Assembly (NCBI GenBank): GCA_036426205.1 | Contig: CM071571.1 | Coordinates: 111,246,559 to 111,310,558, forward strand | DNA: 64,000 bases | Direction: 5' to 3' | Origin: Ascaphus truei | Lineage: Eukaryota > Chordata > Amphibia > Anura > Ascaphidae | Shown: in pieces, positions 32,641-43,849 of the stretch | Position numbering within the stretch: the stretch's first letter is position 1 | Layout: each line of letters begins with the position of its first letter | The notes under the pieces: generated by a model | Told to the model about the DNA's origin: nothing | Databases searched by the model: none | What the model saw: the letters and a program-made list of their open reading frames with translations, nothing else | Program-made: the position numbers and the translations under genes

Positions 32641-32679
32641 GTCCCTATGCGTTTCGTCATGAACATGACTTCATCAGGG
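32641..32679 (-). ncRNA. Hammerhead-like motif, exact core (left of apex)
   Basis: The minus strand reads CCTGATGA, stem II GTCATG/CATGAC with a TT loop, then GAAACGCATAGGGAC. CTGATGA and GAAAC are both exact. The cleavage-side G-T of a GC-GTA ending is replaced by GC-ATA. Confidence 0.6.
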
Positions 32680-32687
32680 GTCACGTT

Positions 32688-32725
32688 CTGATGAAGTCAT
32701 GTTCATGACGAAATGCGTAGGGACG
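32688..32725 (+). ncRNA. Hammerhead-like motif, exact core (right of apex)
   Basis: CTGATGA at 32688-32694, stem II GTCATG/CATGAC, then GAAATGCGTAGGGAC. Together with the minus-strand copy, the two differ at only a couple of positions. GAAAC reads GAAAT, but the GCGTA end is intact. Confidence 0.6.
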
Positions 32726-33927
32726 TTATGGACGCCACATCAGCTGATGCGGAAGCAGCACTTTCAGAGCAGCAATTTTGCAAGAGGCCGGACTCACTTT
32801 CAGTCCGTTCGGTAACAGCTACCTGTGGATCCAATGAGCGTCCCTCTACAGGGTCTCACATCTCTTGGAGGTTCCCTGGAGGTCTTTATCTACGTATTTC
32901 ACCATTAATCTAAATTGCATTAAATAAAACAAATTAAAAGTATGTATTATAATAGGTAAACAGGTTTGAATAAGTAAACAAAATATCTTGATTAAAAAAA
33001 CAGAAAAACATTCTGGAATTATACTTTAGGTAATAACCTTTCTCCATTGTTTTTAGGTCTTAGGTGCATTTTAAGGCACAATTAGTGGATTTTAACAGTT
33101 TTTGACATGGGAACTCAACAAAACTTTTATTATGTAGTAAGACACAAAACACTCATTTAACAAAGAGAAAATAATAAAGAATGTTGCTGTACAACACTTA
33201 AGTGAACAAAGATTTGGATTTCAGATTTTGCTTGCTACACACATTTTCCTTGCAATACTGTAATTATTATAACTGAGTTTCAACACAAATGTCTCACATA
33301 CCTCATGGCTAAATGAGAAATCTTTATTTTATTTTTAACATTCAAAACCTGTGCGCATTAGTCATTTTATGTCATGCCCATAAAAGTCTAAAACTGTATA
33401 ACTGTAACTAGTTGCATTATAAGGAGAAGTGATTGGTTTTGACATTATACAGTACATGCCCCAGAATGGAATTAGGAGACCTTGTTTCTCAAGTGTATAA
33501 TTTTCTAACTGTCTAATATCAGTGAAGACATGGTTTGTATATGATGTCTTTTAAACAGCTAAGCCATATGTTATTGTATTTAGTTAATAACATTTTTGTG
33601 CAACTCTCAAAATACACACTTGTTTCCATCCAATTATTTTGTTCCTTCTCTCTAGAATTATATACATAAAGATACAGATTAAATGCTTGACATGAGTAGG
33701 GGAATATAAATCCCACTTCTAGTTTTCCAGACAGCTGTGACTCATAGGAAATATGATTAAATCTTATTCCACTGGTCAGCTGCTGGAAATGGTTGATCCA
33801 TTTCTTCAGTCTCGTCTCCACAAATGAACCAGCAAGTCTAAAATGAATCTGAACCTGAGGCCTGTGTTCTATTGGTTTTGTAAAGATAAAAATTTACGCT
33901 AAAAGGTGACGATTTATGGAAGAATGA

Positions 33928-34003
33928 TATATATATATTAGATATATAATATATAATATATAGAATATGATATATATTATAGAGTATATATATATATATA
34001 AAC
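33928..34003. repeat. AT-rich degenerate TATA repeat
   Basis: ATATATATTAGATATATAAT and variants; simple sequence. Confidence 0.9.
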
Positions 34004-34017
34004 AAATAGATGGTACA

Positions 34018-34071
34018 GTTCTGTGGCTAATGAAATGCTTTTATTTAAAAGCATTTAGTTAGCCACAGAAC
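34018..34071. repeat. 54-bp near-perfect hairpin
   Basis: The 25-nt arm starting GTTCTGTGGCTAATGAAATG and its reverse complement (34047-34071) match at 23 of 25 positions, with a 4-nt loop. It is flanked by AT-rich sequence on the left; perhaps a transposon terminus or snap-back scar. Confidence 0.8.
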
Positions 34072-34659
34072 GGTATTGTCAATTCGTTTTTGAGTATTAA
34101 GCTCAACTAACATGGTACAGATACCTCTACATATACATGAACTGATTTATTTATTTAAAAAAAATTTTTTTTAAAAATCACGTTTTGCTGCTTTAAGTCA
34201 GGAGTGAGTGTTCTTTTCATACTGACATGAGGAAATGCTATAATCAATTGATTTGATATCTATTTTGTTATACAGCTAGATGTCCTATTATAAATACATC
34301 AGATTTTGTGAGCGATGGTGTTAAATCAGTTGTAGATTCTCCCTTCTGCATCTATGAGATCCTGAATGACTTGAACTCACACTAGGATGGATTAAACTAA
34401 TATGGCACATTGTGGTTAGGTATGTAAGGAATATAGCAAGCTCCTTGATTTGGATATTTCTGGAAGTAGTACAGCTGGCATGTTTTGTCTAGATAAGGAC
34501 ATACCCTATAGCCAAGGCTGGTCATTTTCTATCCACACTAGACATATATACAGTATTATACTCAATCTAAAACCGTTTCAGAGAAGTAAAACAAGCCTCA
34601 TATGTACGTTTATTATTTGCCTTTCAACCTCCCTAATGCTTAATCAATCTTCATTCCAG

Positions 34660-34731
34660 CTCAAAGTTATTCTGGCTCCTTGTATTGAGGCCTTGATTCT
34701 TCTGGACCGGCTCTGCTATCTGAAAGAACAG
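34660..34731 (+). CDS. METTL25: METTL25, penultimate coding exon (24 codons)
   Basis: The acceptor TTCATTCCAG precedes and the strong donor CAG|GTATGT follows. It is a phase-0 exon of 72 nt encoding LKVILAPCIEALILLDRLCY plus LKEQ. The LAPCIETLILLDRLCYLKEQ-like block is a hallmark of METTL25 and its relatives. It connects in frame with both neighbouring exons, and no in-frame stop or frameshift is present. Confidence 0.9.
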
Positions 34732-35028
34732 GTATGTTTTCTGTTTAATTTTTTGACACATAGTAAGTTCCTCCATTAGATGAGATCATTTACAAATACT
34801 GAGCAAGGAAAGTTTCATAGAGAACATGGTTCATTATATACATCATTTGAAGCAGAGAAAAGCATTTTGCCTTGAAACATATGCCCAGCACATGTTGTTC
34901 TTTTTGGTAAGTCTAATAAGTAATTTAATGTTATTTTAATTGAAGACTAATTGCAAGATGCCAGGCGTAATGTTTATAGCAACTATATGTAGATACCATG
35001 CTTAATCAAAAAAAATTACATTTCAGGA

Positions 35029-35066
35029 CTGATGAAGTTATCTGTTTAACTTGTCAAAGTCTGTAA
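35029..35066 (+). ncRNA. Solitary hammerhead-like motif
   Basis: Exact CTGATGA at 35029-35035, stem II AGTTA/TAACT, then TGTCAAAGTCTGTAA, where the GAAAC block is degraded to CAAAG before a GTA. Decayed. Confidence 0.35.
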
Positions 35067-35985
35067 TATTATGCACGGTTCTTTTAATAGGTGACACCTA
35101 ATGTAACGAATAGTCTTAATTTGGATTTCAAGGGAATCAGTGTGTGCCCCTGAGCTAAAAGTAGCCTATATTAGATTAGCAAGTTAGGGAATATATTGGC
35201 CTGTTTTGTTGAAATTTAAAAAAGTGGTTTGTGCAGCTTTTGCTTTGATCTCTGAAAAAAAATGTTTGCAATCTTTTTAAATTAAACACACTCATGTGAA
35301 CAGTCCCGTTTTTCCACTATAAACATTTTAACAGTTACATTGTGTCAGATGAAATACCTTCCCTTCAAATCCCTACTTGGAATCAAAATGTTGCTATAAA
35401 TGTTTGATTTTGTTCTAAATTGTATTTTTACACACAAAAAGCAATTTTGAAGTATGTAGATAATGATGTATTTTCCTGGCTCCCAGCTCAATGTAAATCA
35501 GAGATCTGTGTGATTTCCAAGAGTGGAGATCAGCCATGCTCCATGCTGCACTGATTTACTTTCACTCAACCAAATAGTTATTTGACCTAGTTTTCACATT
35601 ATTACAAGCTTATTGTTGTGCTCTGAAATACAGGCTGAAAAAAAGATTTCAGGAATTATGGTTTTGTCATGCATCTATCTCAGATGTATCCTTCAACCTT
35701 TTTACATATCAGAACTCAGGTGTTTTTTTTTGTAATCAGACATTTATATCACTATCCTTCAAAGCAAATAGAAAGCAAATAAGGTATTAATAACCATTTT
35801 GTCCCATTGTTTTAGAAGTCACTTTTTTGCATTGACCAAAGCCGCAAAAGATGTCTAACAATATCTGATAAAATGAGTCAGTCCTAGAGGGGGATATCTT
35901 GAAAAAAATACCAAAGGAAATCTTCAACAATATTAAAACTTGCTATTGACTGTTCCCTCACAAGACTTATTTTCACCGCCATGAT

Positions 35986-35986
<1 letters not shown>

Positions 35987-36022
<36 letters not shown>
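35987..36022. repeat. (TA)n microsatellite
   Basis: About 17 TA units followed by a T10 run. Confidence 0.95.
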
Positions 36023-36031
<9 letters not shown>

Positions 36032-36398
36032 TCTTCCTATTGGCTGTTTAAAGAATAAGGCCATCAGTGTCTAGATATGTTTACTAATATTTTTCATTAA
36101 ACATTCATTGAATTCAATAATGGATTTACTAAGCTTCATTGTGACCAAGTAAACACATGATTTCCTCACAGTCTCCCCAGCAAGTTGGCCTGCTTCAATA
36201 CAGCAACACTGGCAAAGAGTATCTCCCGCACATTTAAATTACTACGAATTAGAGGGACAGTTAGGGTACTCACCTGGGATAATACAGATGCACTGTGAGA
36301 CGCTACAAAGAGGAAAATGAGGGAATGTACTTATCTGTATTTTAAATATGAAAAAAGGACTAGTTCTTATGTAACCATATTAATAATATTCCTATATA

Positions 36399-36615
36399 CT
36401 GTAGCGCTGACAATGTACTGTAATGTGCTGTACATTGAATTTTGCACGCACAACAAGTCCCTGTCCTGTATAACTAACAATCCGTTTTTTGGTGCCTAAA
36501 GCACAGAGGACTAAAAGGGATTTGGCTAAGGTCACAAGGTCAACTGACTGGGATTCCAACCAAGTTCAGCCCTTTCAGAGGCAATGTTCTTATCACTACA
36601 CTACTTCTTTTTGAG
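36399..36615 (-). mobile_element. tRNA-derived SINE on the minus strand
   Basis: On the minus strand a tRNA-like head reads GTAGTGTAGTGATAAGAACA (A-box-like) and GGTTGGAATCCC (B-box-like, about 36549-36560), followed by GACCTTAGCC, a central GTGCTTTAGGCACC and a tail near CAGCGCTACAGTATATAGG. This is the layout of pol III SINEs common in frogs. Confidence 0.7.
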
Positions 36616-37541
36616 CCATCGAGAGTTATACAAGCATTTGACCCTCTTCTTTTTCTCATTATGTTTAAAACCTTAACATTATTTTTCTTTAGCACTTCTA
36701 CACAGAGGTAACCCAAGCCACTTACCCTTCCCACGTCTCCAATAACATTCTGCAACGCCAAGCTGTTCCATGTGCCAGCTTAAATGATGGTCGCCCTTTT
36801 AATAGTAATAGAAAAAGGGCAGACATTTTATGTTTTCCTTGCATATATTGGAACTTCAAAGTTAACATGGAAAGTTAAAAGGTCACACACTGTGTACTCA
36901 TTTGCATGTCATTGCCCAGAATCCCTGGCTGCAGTAGAAACATTGTATGCTAAGAGATAATGGGGGAAGGTAGGGTTGCATACCTGTCAGAGACGTGAAT
37001 GTGCTCACAACTAGTATTTCTATTTGCTGTACAAAGTTAACAATTAGATTCAATTGTTACATGCTTTTCTATTTGACCATTTTTTTATTCTGAAATTAGC
37101 TTGTAGGTTCAAAGTGTCATTATTACGATCGCTTTCATTGGCTTCCTAAGGTTCAAAACTGTTGTTTTTATATAAACACCTATATGCTAAATTCTTACCA
37201 CAGATTTTTAGATTCTGCATGGTCTGAGATCTGTGTATTTAAAGCTTCACTCCCATTTACATTATAAGTGGAGAAAAACTATTTTCATGTCAATTGTCTA
37301 TCATTTTCATTTTTCATACAAATAATATGTTTTAGTTTAAGTTCCCTGGTTTTCTGTTTTGATTCAAAAACATTTTTGTGGGGACCATTAAAATACTGGC
37401 CCTTTGATTTCCCTGAATATTTTCTGAAAACTGCTTTGTATATTTAAAGCAGTTATCAGTGTGCTAGTATCAGTGTACCGTGTGCTAGTTTGTCTTATTG
37501 TGATACCTCTTAACTAATCATATACATATCTTTTTTTCTAG

Positions 37542-37631
37542 GACACCATAGCATGGTCTGGACTGGTGAAGTTGTTTGATCCAGTGAAATCCCCACGCTG
37601 TTATGCAGTGGTTTCAATGAAAAAACCCTAA
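37542..37631 (+). CDS. METTL25: METTL25, last coding exon with stop
   Basis: The acceptor TTTTTTTCTAG ends at 37541. It encodes 29 residues, DTIAWSGLVKLFDPVKSPRC plus YAVVSMKKP, then TAA at 37629-37631. The WSALVKLFDPVKSPRCYAV-like ending is the typical METTL25 C terminus. Phase 0 matches the previous exon, giving a continuous 78-residue C-terminal segment. It is host sequence under clear constraint, in contrast to the decayed repeats around it. Confidence 0.92.
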   Translation, partial: DTIAWSGLVKLFDPVKSPRCYAVVSMKKP

Positions 37632-38870
37632 TTGTTTTATGTGCCAAATGAATGATTTTGTAATGCTTCCTGGAAGCTCTTAGAGCACCTCTTGAATAAT
37701 TACTACATCAGAGCTGCATACTGCTTTTGTTACACATTTAATGATGGTTCCATCATGGCTTTAACATAAATTCAATTATTTATAAGTAAATATTTGCAAA
37801 TGACTGCTTTACGTGTATTTAATCCCCTTGCTCTTTTCATTGTGCCATATACAGATGTAGCAGCCATTATTGTACCCGACAATACGTTTTGGCGGGAAAT
37901 CCATAACACAATACAGTATATCTGAACATCTCCATAACGGCTTCTACATCTGTAGATGTATATTCTCCTGTGTGCAGACATATAAAGAATGTACCCAACA
38001 GATCCCATAACAAAAAAACTGTTACCTATTGAAACAATGATATTTCTGTAATAAGACATTTGATTTTATGTAATGCTTGTGAAAATAGAAGCAGCAATGC
38101 CACCTAACACATTCCCCAATAGACAGACATTCACCAATGTAGAGATTTACTATTGTAAGTAAGATGCTGGAAGAAACATAGATTCCAGAGATATTGGATT
38201 GTTTTTTGTATGTTGACTGATTTTCCAACTTGGATGTCCTCTCATAACTTCTTGTCCAGTGAGCCAGAAATGTATTAGGAATGAATCATTATTGATTAGT
38301 TGCAGGAACAAGACAGCGGCACTCTTCATAGATGGTGTGGGCTTCTTAATAACTAGTTGGATTTAGAGAGGTGTATGGTTCTATTCAGCATTATGTGACT
38401 GTCTAATATTCTAATTTAATTTGCATTATATATGTTATTTTGTTTGAAAAGTGAACTCAGATTGATAATGACTTTTATTGAGCAGTGTCATACTGTATAT
38501 AACACTTGTAACAGAGCAGAACTGTTTGTGTATAAATTCCCACTATGTGAAGTGTTCTACTATAGATATAAACTGTGAGTTTGGTTAGCTTTTTGGCTTT
38601 AAAGCAATCCTCTCCAAGAAGCCTATTTGAGTTTAACTCGTATAATGTTAGTATCTTGCCCCCCTGAACATGTCCTGCTCTTACTTAAAAAAATATATAT
38701 TTTTTTCAGTGTTACAGAACATGATTTTCTTAATCTATAGCATCTGAGGTTAATGCTTTAGACTGCAATAGGCTCTGGGAGGAACTTCATTTTAGTCTCC
38801 CGGGCACTTAATATTTCAAAAGTCTGAACGAAGCATCATATTTAAAAATAAAACCAGCTTCGAAAAGGGC
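37632..38870 (+). other. METTL25 3' UTR region with possible poly-A signal
   Basis: Non-coding sequence after the stop. The first AATAAA seen is at 38847-38852, about 1.2 kb downstream, so the UTR may end near 38870. A small TA-flanked MITE lies inside it. Assignment rests on position only. Confidence 0.35.
37852..37952. mobile_element. 101-bp Tc1/mariner-type MITE with TA duplication
   Basis: TA at 37850-37851 and 37953-37954. The ends CAGATGTAGCAGCCATTAT and the complement of ATAACGGCTTCTACATCTG match with few changes. The interior has ACGTTTTGGCGGGAAAT. Confidence 0.75.
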
Positions 38871-40350
38871 ATGGACAGATCTATTAAAGTAAGTAATCAG
38901 TGCAGACTACTGCTTTAAGAGGTCTGTATCAAAGCAAAAATGGTGCCATTAAGGGGTAATAAAACTGTGCTAAAGGTTCCAAGTAAAGAAGATCCAACAC
39001 ATAATAGGTTATACATTTCTTATAGAGACTGTATCATATTGTATGTGTTCTGTATACAGTACATATATTTTGTGGCTGTTTTCCCTGCATTTGTTTTATC
39101 AGTGGTATTTTCTCGTGACGGGTTGTGCTTCTACACATAAGTGCAGATAAACCCCCATCCTGCTGCTCGCTGTTTTATATTGTTATAAACTCATTTAGTT
39201 ATTTAGGAATGTATATATTTTTACACATATCATTACTTTTTATTTCCCAAGACTAATGATGAATCAAGATAGGAGGAATGCCTAGAGTTTGTTAGTACTT
39301 CCCGTAGCCCGTCAAAGTGAAATACAAGAAACCAATAGAAAATCGTAAAAACTTCAAGGAAATGGCACTCACTGTTTGAAAGATTGACACATGTGCAATA
39401 CATTTATTTTTAAATTGTCAGACGAGGCATATTTGTCTTTATTAAAAATCTTCTACCTCTGTAGCAGATATGTTTTTTGAACTCATACGTGTCCCATATC
39501 ATTTGGTAATTCTTAACAAAATTCCTCTGCATTTCCAAATCTTTATCATACTTTATCAAGCTTTATAATAGGTCCTCCCTCCCGCAACACTGGAATGTTA
39601 TAAGATGCATCTAATTGTTGCCCTGTTGTTTAATCTGACTTTATATACATTTTTAATAGTCTGGCATAAACTTTCCCATAGTCTAACTGAAATATGCAGT
39701 GTACGATATAGATTGTTGTTGCCTTGGTAATGGTGTGAACTATTTAAATTCAAAATATACCTCGCATTTTCCCTGCTTCAGTATGTACGGAGGGAAACGT
39801 TGGCACTTTTCCATAAGCCTAAAGTGTGACATGTCCTACATATTTTCTGTGTTAAATAAAACTGCAACATTCATTTATACAGGTGCAAATGTCCAGTTAT
39901 GAGTTTGTGCCCCACTTACATTGCTCATTAAATGACAAATCATATCACAAACTGATGTAGTCCACATGATATCATATTACCTCAAATGCGTGTGAGTAAT
40001 GTGTGGAACCATTGATGTGCTCCATCGAGGGACTCCAAGCAATTGTGTTCAGGGAACTTTCCGGGTCTCCTTAAAAATATATCAAATCTTTTGCACTCTG
40101 CTTGGTTGCACTTTGTTAAACAAACTTTTCTCCTGTATTTATTTATGATATTGGTCAGTCTATTAAGGCAATATTGCCTTTGTACAAAATCAAGTAACCA
40201 AGACAGAAACAAGCAGCGTTTCCACATTAGATTTGGTGTAGAATATCGGAAGATCTGCTGTGGGGGACAGGATGTAGAGGTGCACTGCCTGAGAGGAAAA
40301 ATGATGAAATATATTTCTTTGGCTGTCAGCAACATTTAAAATAGAGATGC
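38871..40350. other. Intergenic, no recognised gene
   Basis: AT-rich; frames up to 117 aa (39982-40335 minus, 40043-40339 plus) overlap each other on opposite strands and show no family motif. Confidence 0.5.
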
Positions 40351-40351
40351 A

Positions 40352-40398
40352 GGGACCTCCAACGCGATTTGCGCACATGTGTGCTTTATCAAAGAGTG
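40352..40398 (-). ncRNA. Degraded hammerhead-like motif
   Basis: The minus strand reads TTTGATAA, stem II GCACACATGTGCGC (self-complementary), then AAATCGCGTTGG. It keeps the order of core, stem II, A-rich block and CGCGTT but with several substitutions. Confidence 0.35.
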
Positions 40399-40541
40399 TT
40401 TGGTGTTTGTTGTGATAACCTTTTAATGGACCAATATTAGAGTTCTTTATAGACAAAATTATAGTGTACAGTACATAGCTTTTGAACCCTCATATGTCTC
40501 TTTGGCAGCACAGTTGGAAGGAGTCATATAGATGTATCAGA

Positions 40542-40688
40542 CATTATTGCACCCATTAAAGCAATGTGATGCGTTAACGATAGCGCAATTTTTTTCAAAA
40601 CAAACGACACGGCTACATTGAAAACAATGTGATTGAAATCGCTGATATTTACCACATTGTTTCAAGCGTTAATGGTGGTACAGTAATA
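40542..40688. repeat. Possible MITE with imperfect inverted ends
   Basis: CATTATTGCACCCATTAAAG and, inverted, CGTTAATGGTGGTACAGTAA; CAATGTG occurs inside both ends. No target duplication identified. Confidence 0.35.
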
Positions 40689-41373
40689 ACACATGCAACA
40701 TCTGTGGCCACCAGTATTAGAACTCTTGCCTGGGTAAAAACGAAGGCATCTCACTGTAAATGCCTCAACATATGCCGCAATATATATATTAAAACATTTA
40801 ATAATATAAAAAGGAATATCAGCACGTGGGTTAAATATGTGGTCTAATGTGAAAAAACACTATGTGTTTAAACCTTTAAAACACACAACTATCCTATATA
40901 CAGTGCAAAATATATCCAATCTCTGTGAAAAGTGCACTTACATAAACAAATGTCCAAGTGAAAATGTCCCGCAAAGTAAGTCCACTTTGGAGAAAGTATC
41001 AACAGGTTAACTTGATCCAGATGATAGGTGTGTCTCTTCACACTTGTTCCACTTTAGGAAAAGAAAAGAGAGAGGCATAATAACGTTTATTACAGGAAAA
41101 GATAAAAGTAGGAACACTCACAAACGAGCTATAAAGCAGTGCGTTGGTGCATAGCTTGCCAGCTCCTGTTGTCTTTGTTAGGCAGATCTTCCTTCACTTG
41201 TCCTCTGTTGATTTCCTTGCAAGGGGGGGTTTCCACCAGCCTCTCTGCTTCCACCAGGCTGCATCTCCCCTCGTGCTCCAGACGTGCACGAGCGCACGTG
41301 ACCAGGCTCCAACAGCTGCGTGAGGACTCTGTGAGGAATTAGCTCTGCTCTCAGACAACTATGGTGGCTGTGA

Positions 41374-41770
41374 GTGCCCAAAACACATCAGACGAGTTTC
41401 GGCAATGCCTTCATGGTCCCAAGACTCAACAAAGTATCCGGACGTTCCTCCTTCTCCTTCCGTGCACCCCAAAACTGGAACAACCTACCAGAGACTCTCA
41501 TATCCACCACCAGCTTAAGTTCTTTCAAATCTAAGGCTGTCTCACACTTTAATCTGGTCTGTAACTGTTTCATACGCTCATAATATATATTTTCTTTAAC
41601 TGTGCATGCAATGTCTTGTATATAATGTATACCTTGTTCATTTATGTAACTGTATTTGTAACCATGTATTATTTTGTTTTACTCTGTGCCCAGGACATAC
41701 TTGAAAACGAGAGGTAACTCTCAATGTATTACTTCCTGGTAAAATATTTTATAAATAAATAAATTCCTCA
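41374..41770 (+). pseudogene. 3' end of a LINE (RT C-terminal tail), 5' truncated
   Basis: The frame at about 41389-41583 encodes SFGNAFMVPRLNKVSGRSSF, then FSFRAPQNWNNLPETL and SLSSFKSKAVSHF. This is the RAPxLWNxLPxxLR...LxxFKxxLKxxLF type of C-terminal tail found in CR1/L2/Rex-like LINEs. The 3' UTR ends AAAATATTTTATAAATAAATAAA. Sequence just upstream (41040-41400) is unrelated, and its minus strand carries CCGAAACTCGTC, a fragment reminiscent of the end of the hammerhead-like motif. Confidence 0.7.
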
Positions 41771-43290
41771 GTGATTATTCAATTTAATAAGTAATGCTTT
41801 GTGCTCTGAATTACTGATTGCACGCTCTGGGAGGGTAATTACGATTCAGACACATTTTTTGCTACTGATTTTGGTGTGTTAAAGTGCATAGTTTTTTCTA
41901 TAATAAACAGGGACCTGGGGCAAATATTAGTCTGATATCTTTTATCATATTTGCATATCCCCAAGTGGTGCAAGTGGATAGATGGATATGATTTGCAATT
42001 GAGTAGGGGTTAATATTAACTCACTGGTTGCTGGAGGAGGAGAAAGGGGGGTGTCTAGAGTAGCTGTGTGTATTATCCCTGGTTGCATATCAAAGTCACA
42101 TGCTCACTTGTGTGCTGTTCATGGCGGTGGTATATTGGGATGGATTTAGGAGAGATATCTCATTTGATGGACCTTTGTGAAGGTGAAGAGTGGGGCAGTT
42201 TGTGAGCTGTATATTAATCCTTGATCCTGTAGAGGAGATATTGTCCATTTGACCTTTGAGGAGGTGAAAAGTGGGAGCGCTTGCGAGTGTCAGTATTAAC
42301 CCTTGTCCCGTATGCAGGTCACGTGCTAGCTTGGTGCCGTATGTGACAAACCCTAAGGTGAAGCCGGTAACAAACACTGCGACAGCACAATATAAAATAT
42401 AGGTGGGGTTACCCTTTCTGCTTTCTCATCAAAGACGGCACAGCAATGGCTAGAAACCTGGCAGAGGGAGAAGATATACTTTGATGGCTTTTCATTGACA
42501 AGGATTCCCTGGTGGAAGCTGAAGAGACAGACGTGGACTGGGAGTCCAAAAAAACAGAATGACTTGATGCCATCAAATTCGTGATGAAGAGACATTGTGG
42601 TCGATGTGGCTGTGCTGAGCAGACGCAACGCCTCCTGCCACTTTAAAGTTTACCACTGGTTTATGTCCTATAAATATGATGTTAATCCTATTTTGATGTT
42701 TTGGTTTACTTTAGACCAGCTATAATTTATGAGTGGTACAAGAGGGGTAGGTGGCACCAGGGACTCGGTGCCCTACTGTATTTAGTTCAGTTAGTGCTTC
42801 TGCCCAGATTAGATCTTTTGGGACCATATGATGACCCAAAGCTTGCCTTGTTCCCCTCGCCCAGGTTACATGTTCCTGTCAACGTCCATCCCCCCTTCCC
42901 CAATACAAGTCATGGAGTAATTTTGATAACACACAATTTAATTGGATATATGGGTTCCCTTTTATATATATATATATATATATACTTCGATACGGCTGTC
43001 CAGAACTACAGTTCCCCTTTCCTCAAGGATTTGACCTATCACAGTCGGTGCCTGCTGCCCAGAGGCACATGATGTTAAAGTATATGTGTACTTTTTTCCT
43101 TATTGTTTACCCCTGTTGCAAACCCAGTGAATACCCTTATATGCATTTCTCTATTTTGTTTTTTCTTTCTCCTTTTTTGGCAAATAAATATAACTTGTAT
43201 CAAAGTTTTTGCATTTACCGAGGTTCTCTACCTTTTCTAGTGGAATTAATGGCATTAGATGCAAACATTTCTTAGCTATATGAGCTCAGA
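41771..43290. other. No gene; approximate 80-bp tandem duplication at 42149-42312
   Basis: Two adjacent units share GAGATAT...CATTTGA...GACCTTTG(T/A)GAAGGTGAA(G/A)AGTGGG...GTATTAA(T/C)CCTTG(A/T)(T/C)C(C/G)TGTA-like blocks (42149-42230 and 42231-42312). The remaining sequence has no recognised feature. A TA microsatellite lies at 42964-42984. Confidence 0.5.
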
Positions 43291-43708
43291 CACAACATGC
43301 CCTCTCTAAAAATAGTTTCTCACAACACCAGGAGCCTTACTAATCCACGTAAGTGTAGGATTGCAATGTTAGATGAAAGAAACTCACTTTAGTGTAAAAT
43401 CAAAGCCACCATTTCATGACAAACCATTCATGGTCACCCTGGTTGTTTTAGGAGGGGATTTTAATACAGTAATTGACCCTAAATTAGAGATTACAGACAC
43501 AGGCATCCAAGCTTCGCACTATCCTGTGTGCACTCATAAGGAATCCTGATATTCCAAGGTATGCATCCGTTGAGAAAGAAATCCAGACTTGTTGAGGTAA
43601 AATTCGGAGCACCTCTACAATGCCAAAAAAAGAGGATGAGATCAAGAGGGGACTCCAATAAAAAATATATTTATTGAATCACATGGATTCCAAAAGGGTA
43701 AAAAAAAT

Positions 43709-43744
43709 ACCTTGATAAAGCGCGTTTGCACAAAACACGTAGAT
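43709..43744 (+). ncRNA. Hammerhead-like motif at palindrome apex
   Basis: CCTTGATAA (degenerate core), stem II GCGCGTTTGCAC (GTGC-type pairing imperfect), then AAAACACGTAGATG, keeping AAAC-AC-GTA order. It lies exactly between the two arms of the inner palindrome. Confidence 0.45.
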
Positions 43745-43849
43745 GTTTTTTTTACCCTTTTGGAATAAAAATAAATATATTTGTATTGGACTCCCCTTTT
43801 GATCTCATCCTCTTCTTTTTTTGGCATCATGGTGCTGCTCTGGGTTTTA

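Larger units (their letters stand above)
32494..32884. mobile_element. Palindromic element with two head-to-head hammerhead-like motifs
   Basis: The outer arms GACCTCCAGGGAACCTCCAA plus GAGATGTGAG (32494-32523) are exactly reversed at 32855-32884. The arms diverge internally but remain alignable to the apex. The apex carries one hammerhead-like motif per strand (32641-32679 minus, 32688-32725 plus), separated by about 8 bp. No target duplication is obvious and there is no ORF. The structure suggests two copies of one terminal unit joined tail to tail. Confidence 0.75.
30010..34659 (+). other. METTL25 intron (4.65 kb) with repeats
   Basis: Bounded by GTAATA and TTCATTCCAG. It holds a solitary hammerhead-like motif (30976), a Harbinger MITE (31512-31853), an AT microsatellite, a palindrome with twin hammerhead-like motifs (32494-32884) and a 54-bp hairpin (34018). 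The 82-aa frame at 31298, although it follows a TTTCAG, has no METTL25 similarity and runs into the MITE. Confidence 0.75.
34732..37541 (+). other. METTL25 last intron (2.8 kb)
   Basis: Starts GTATGT and ends TTTTTTTCTAG. It contains a solitary hammerhead-like motif (35029), a TA microsatellite (35987-36021) and a tRNA-derived SINE (36399-36615). The rest is AT-rich without features. Confidence 0.8.

Noticed and set aside
36549..36615. A tRNA gene
   Set aside because: Only a tRNA-like A and B box head with mismatched stems, continuous with a SINE body.
39982..40339. 117-aa minus and 98-aa plus frames as a gene
   Set aside because: They overlap on opposite strands, lack motifs and splice context, and lie in AT-rich intergenic DNA.
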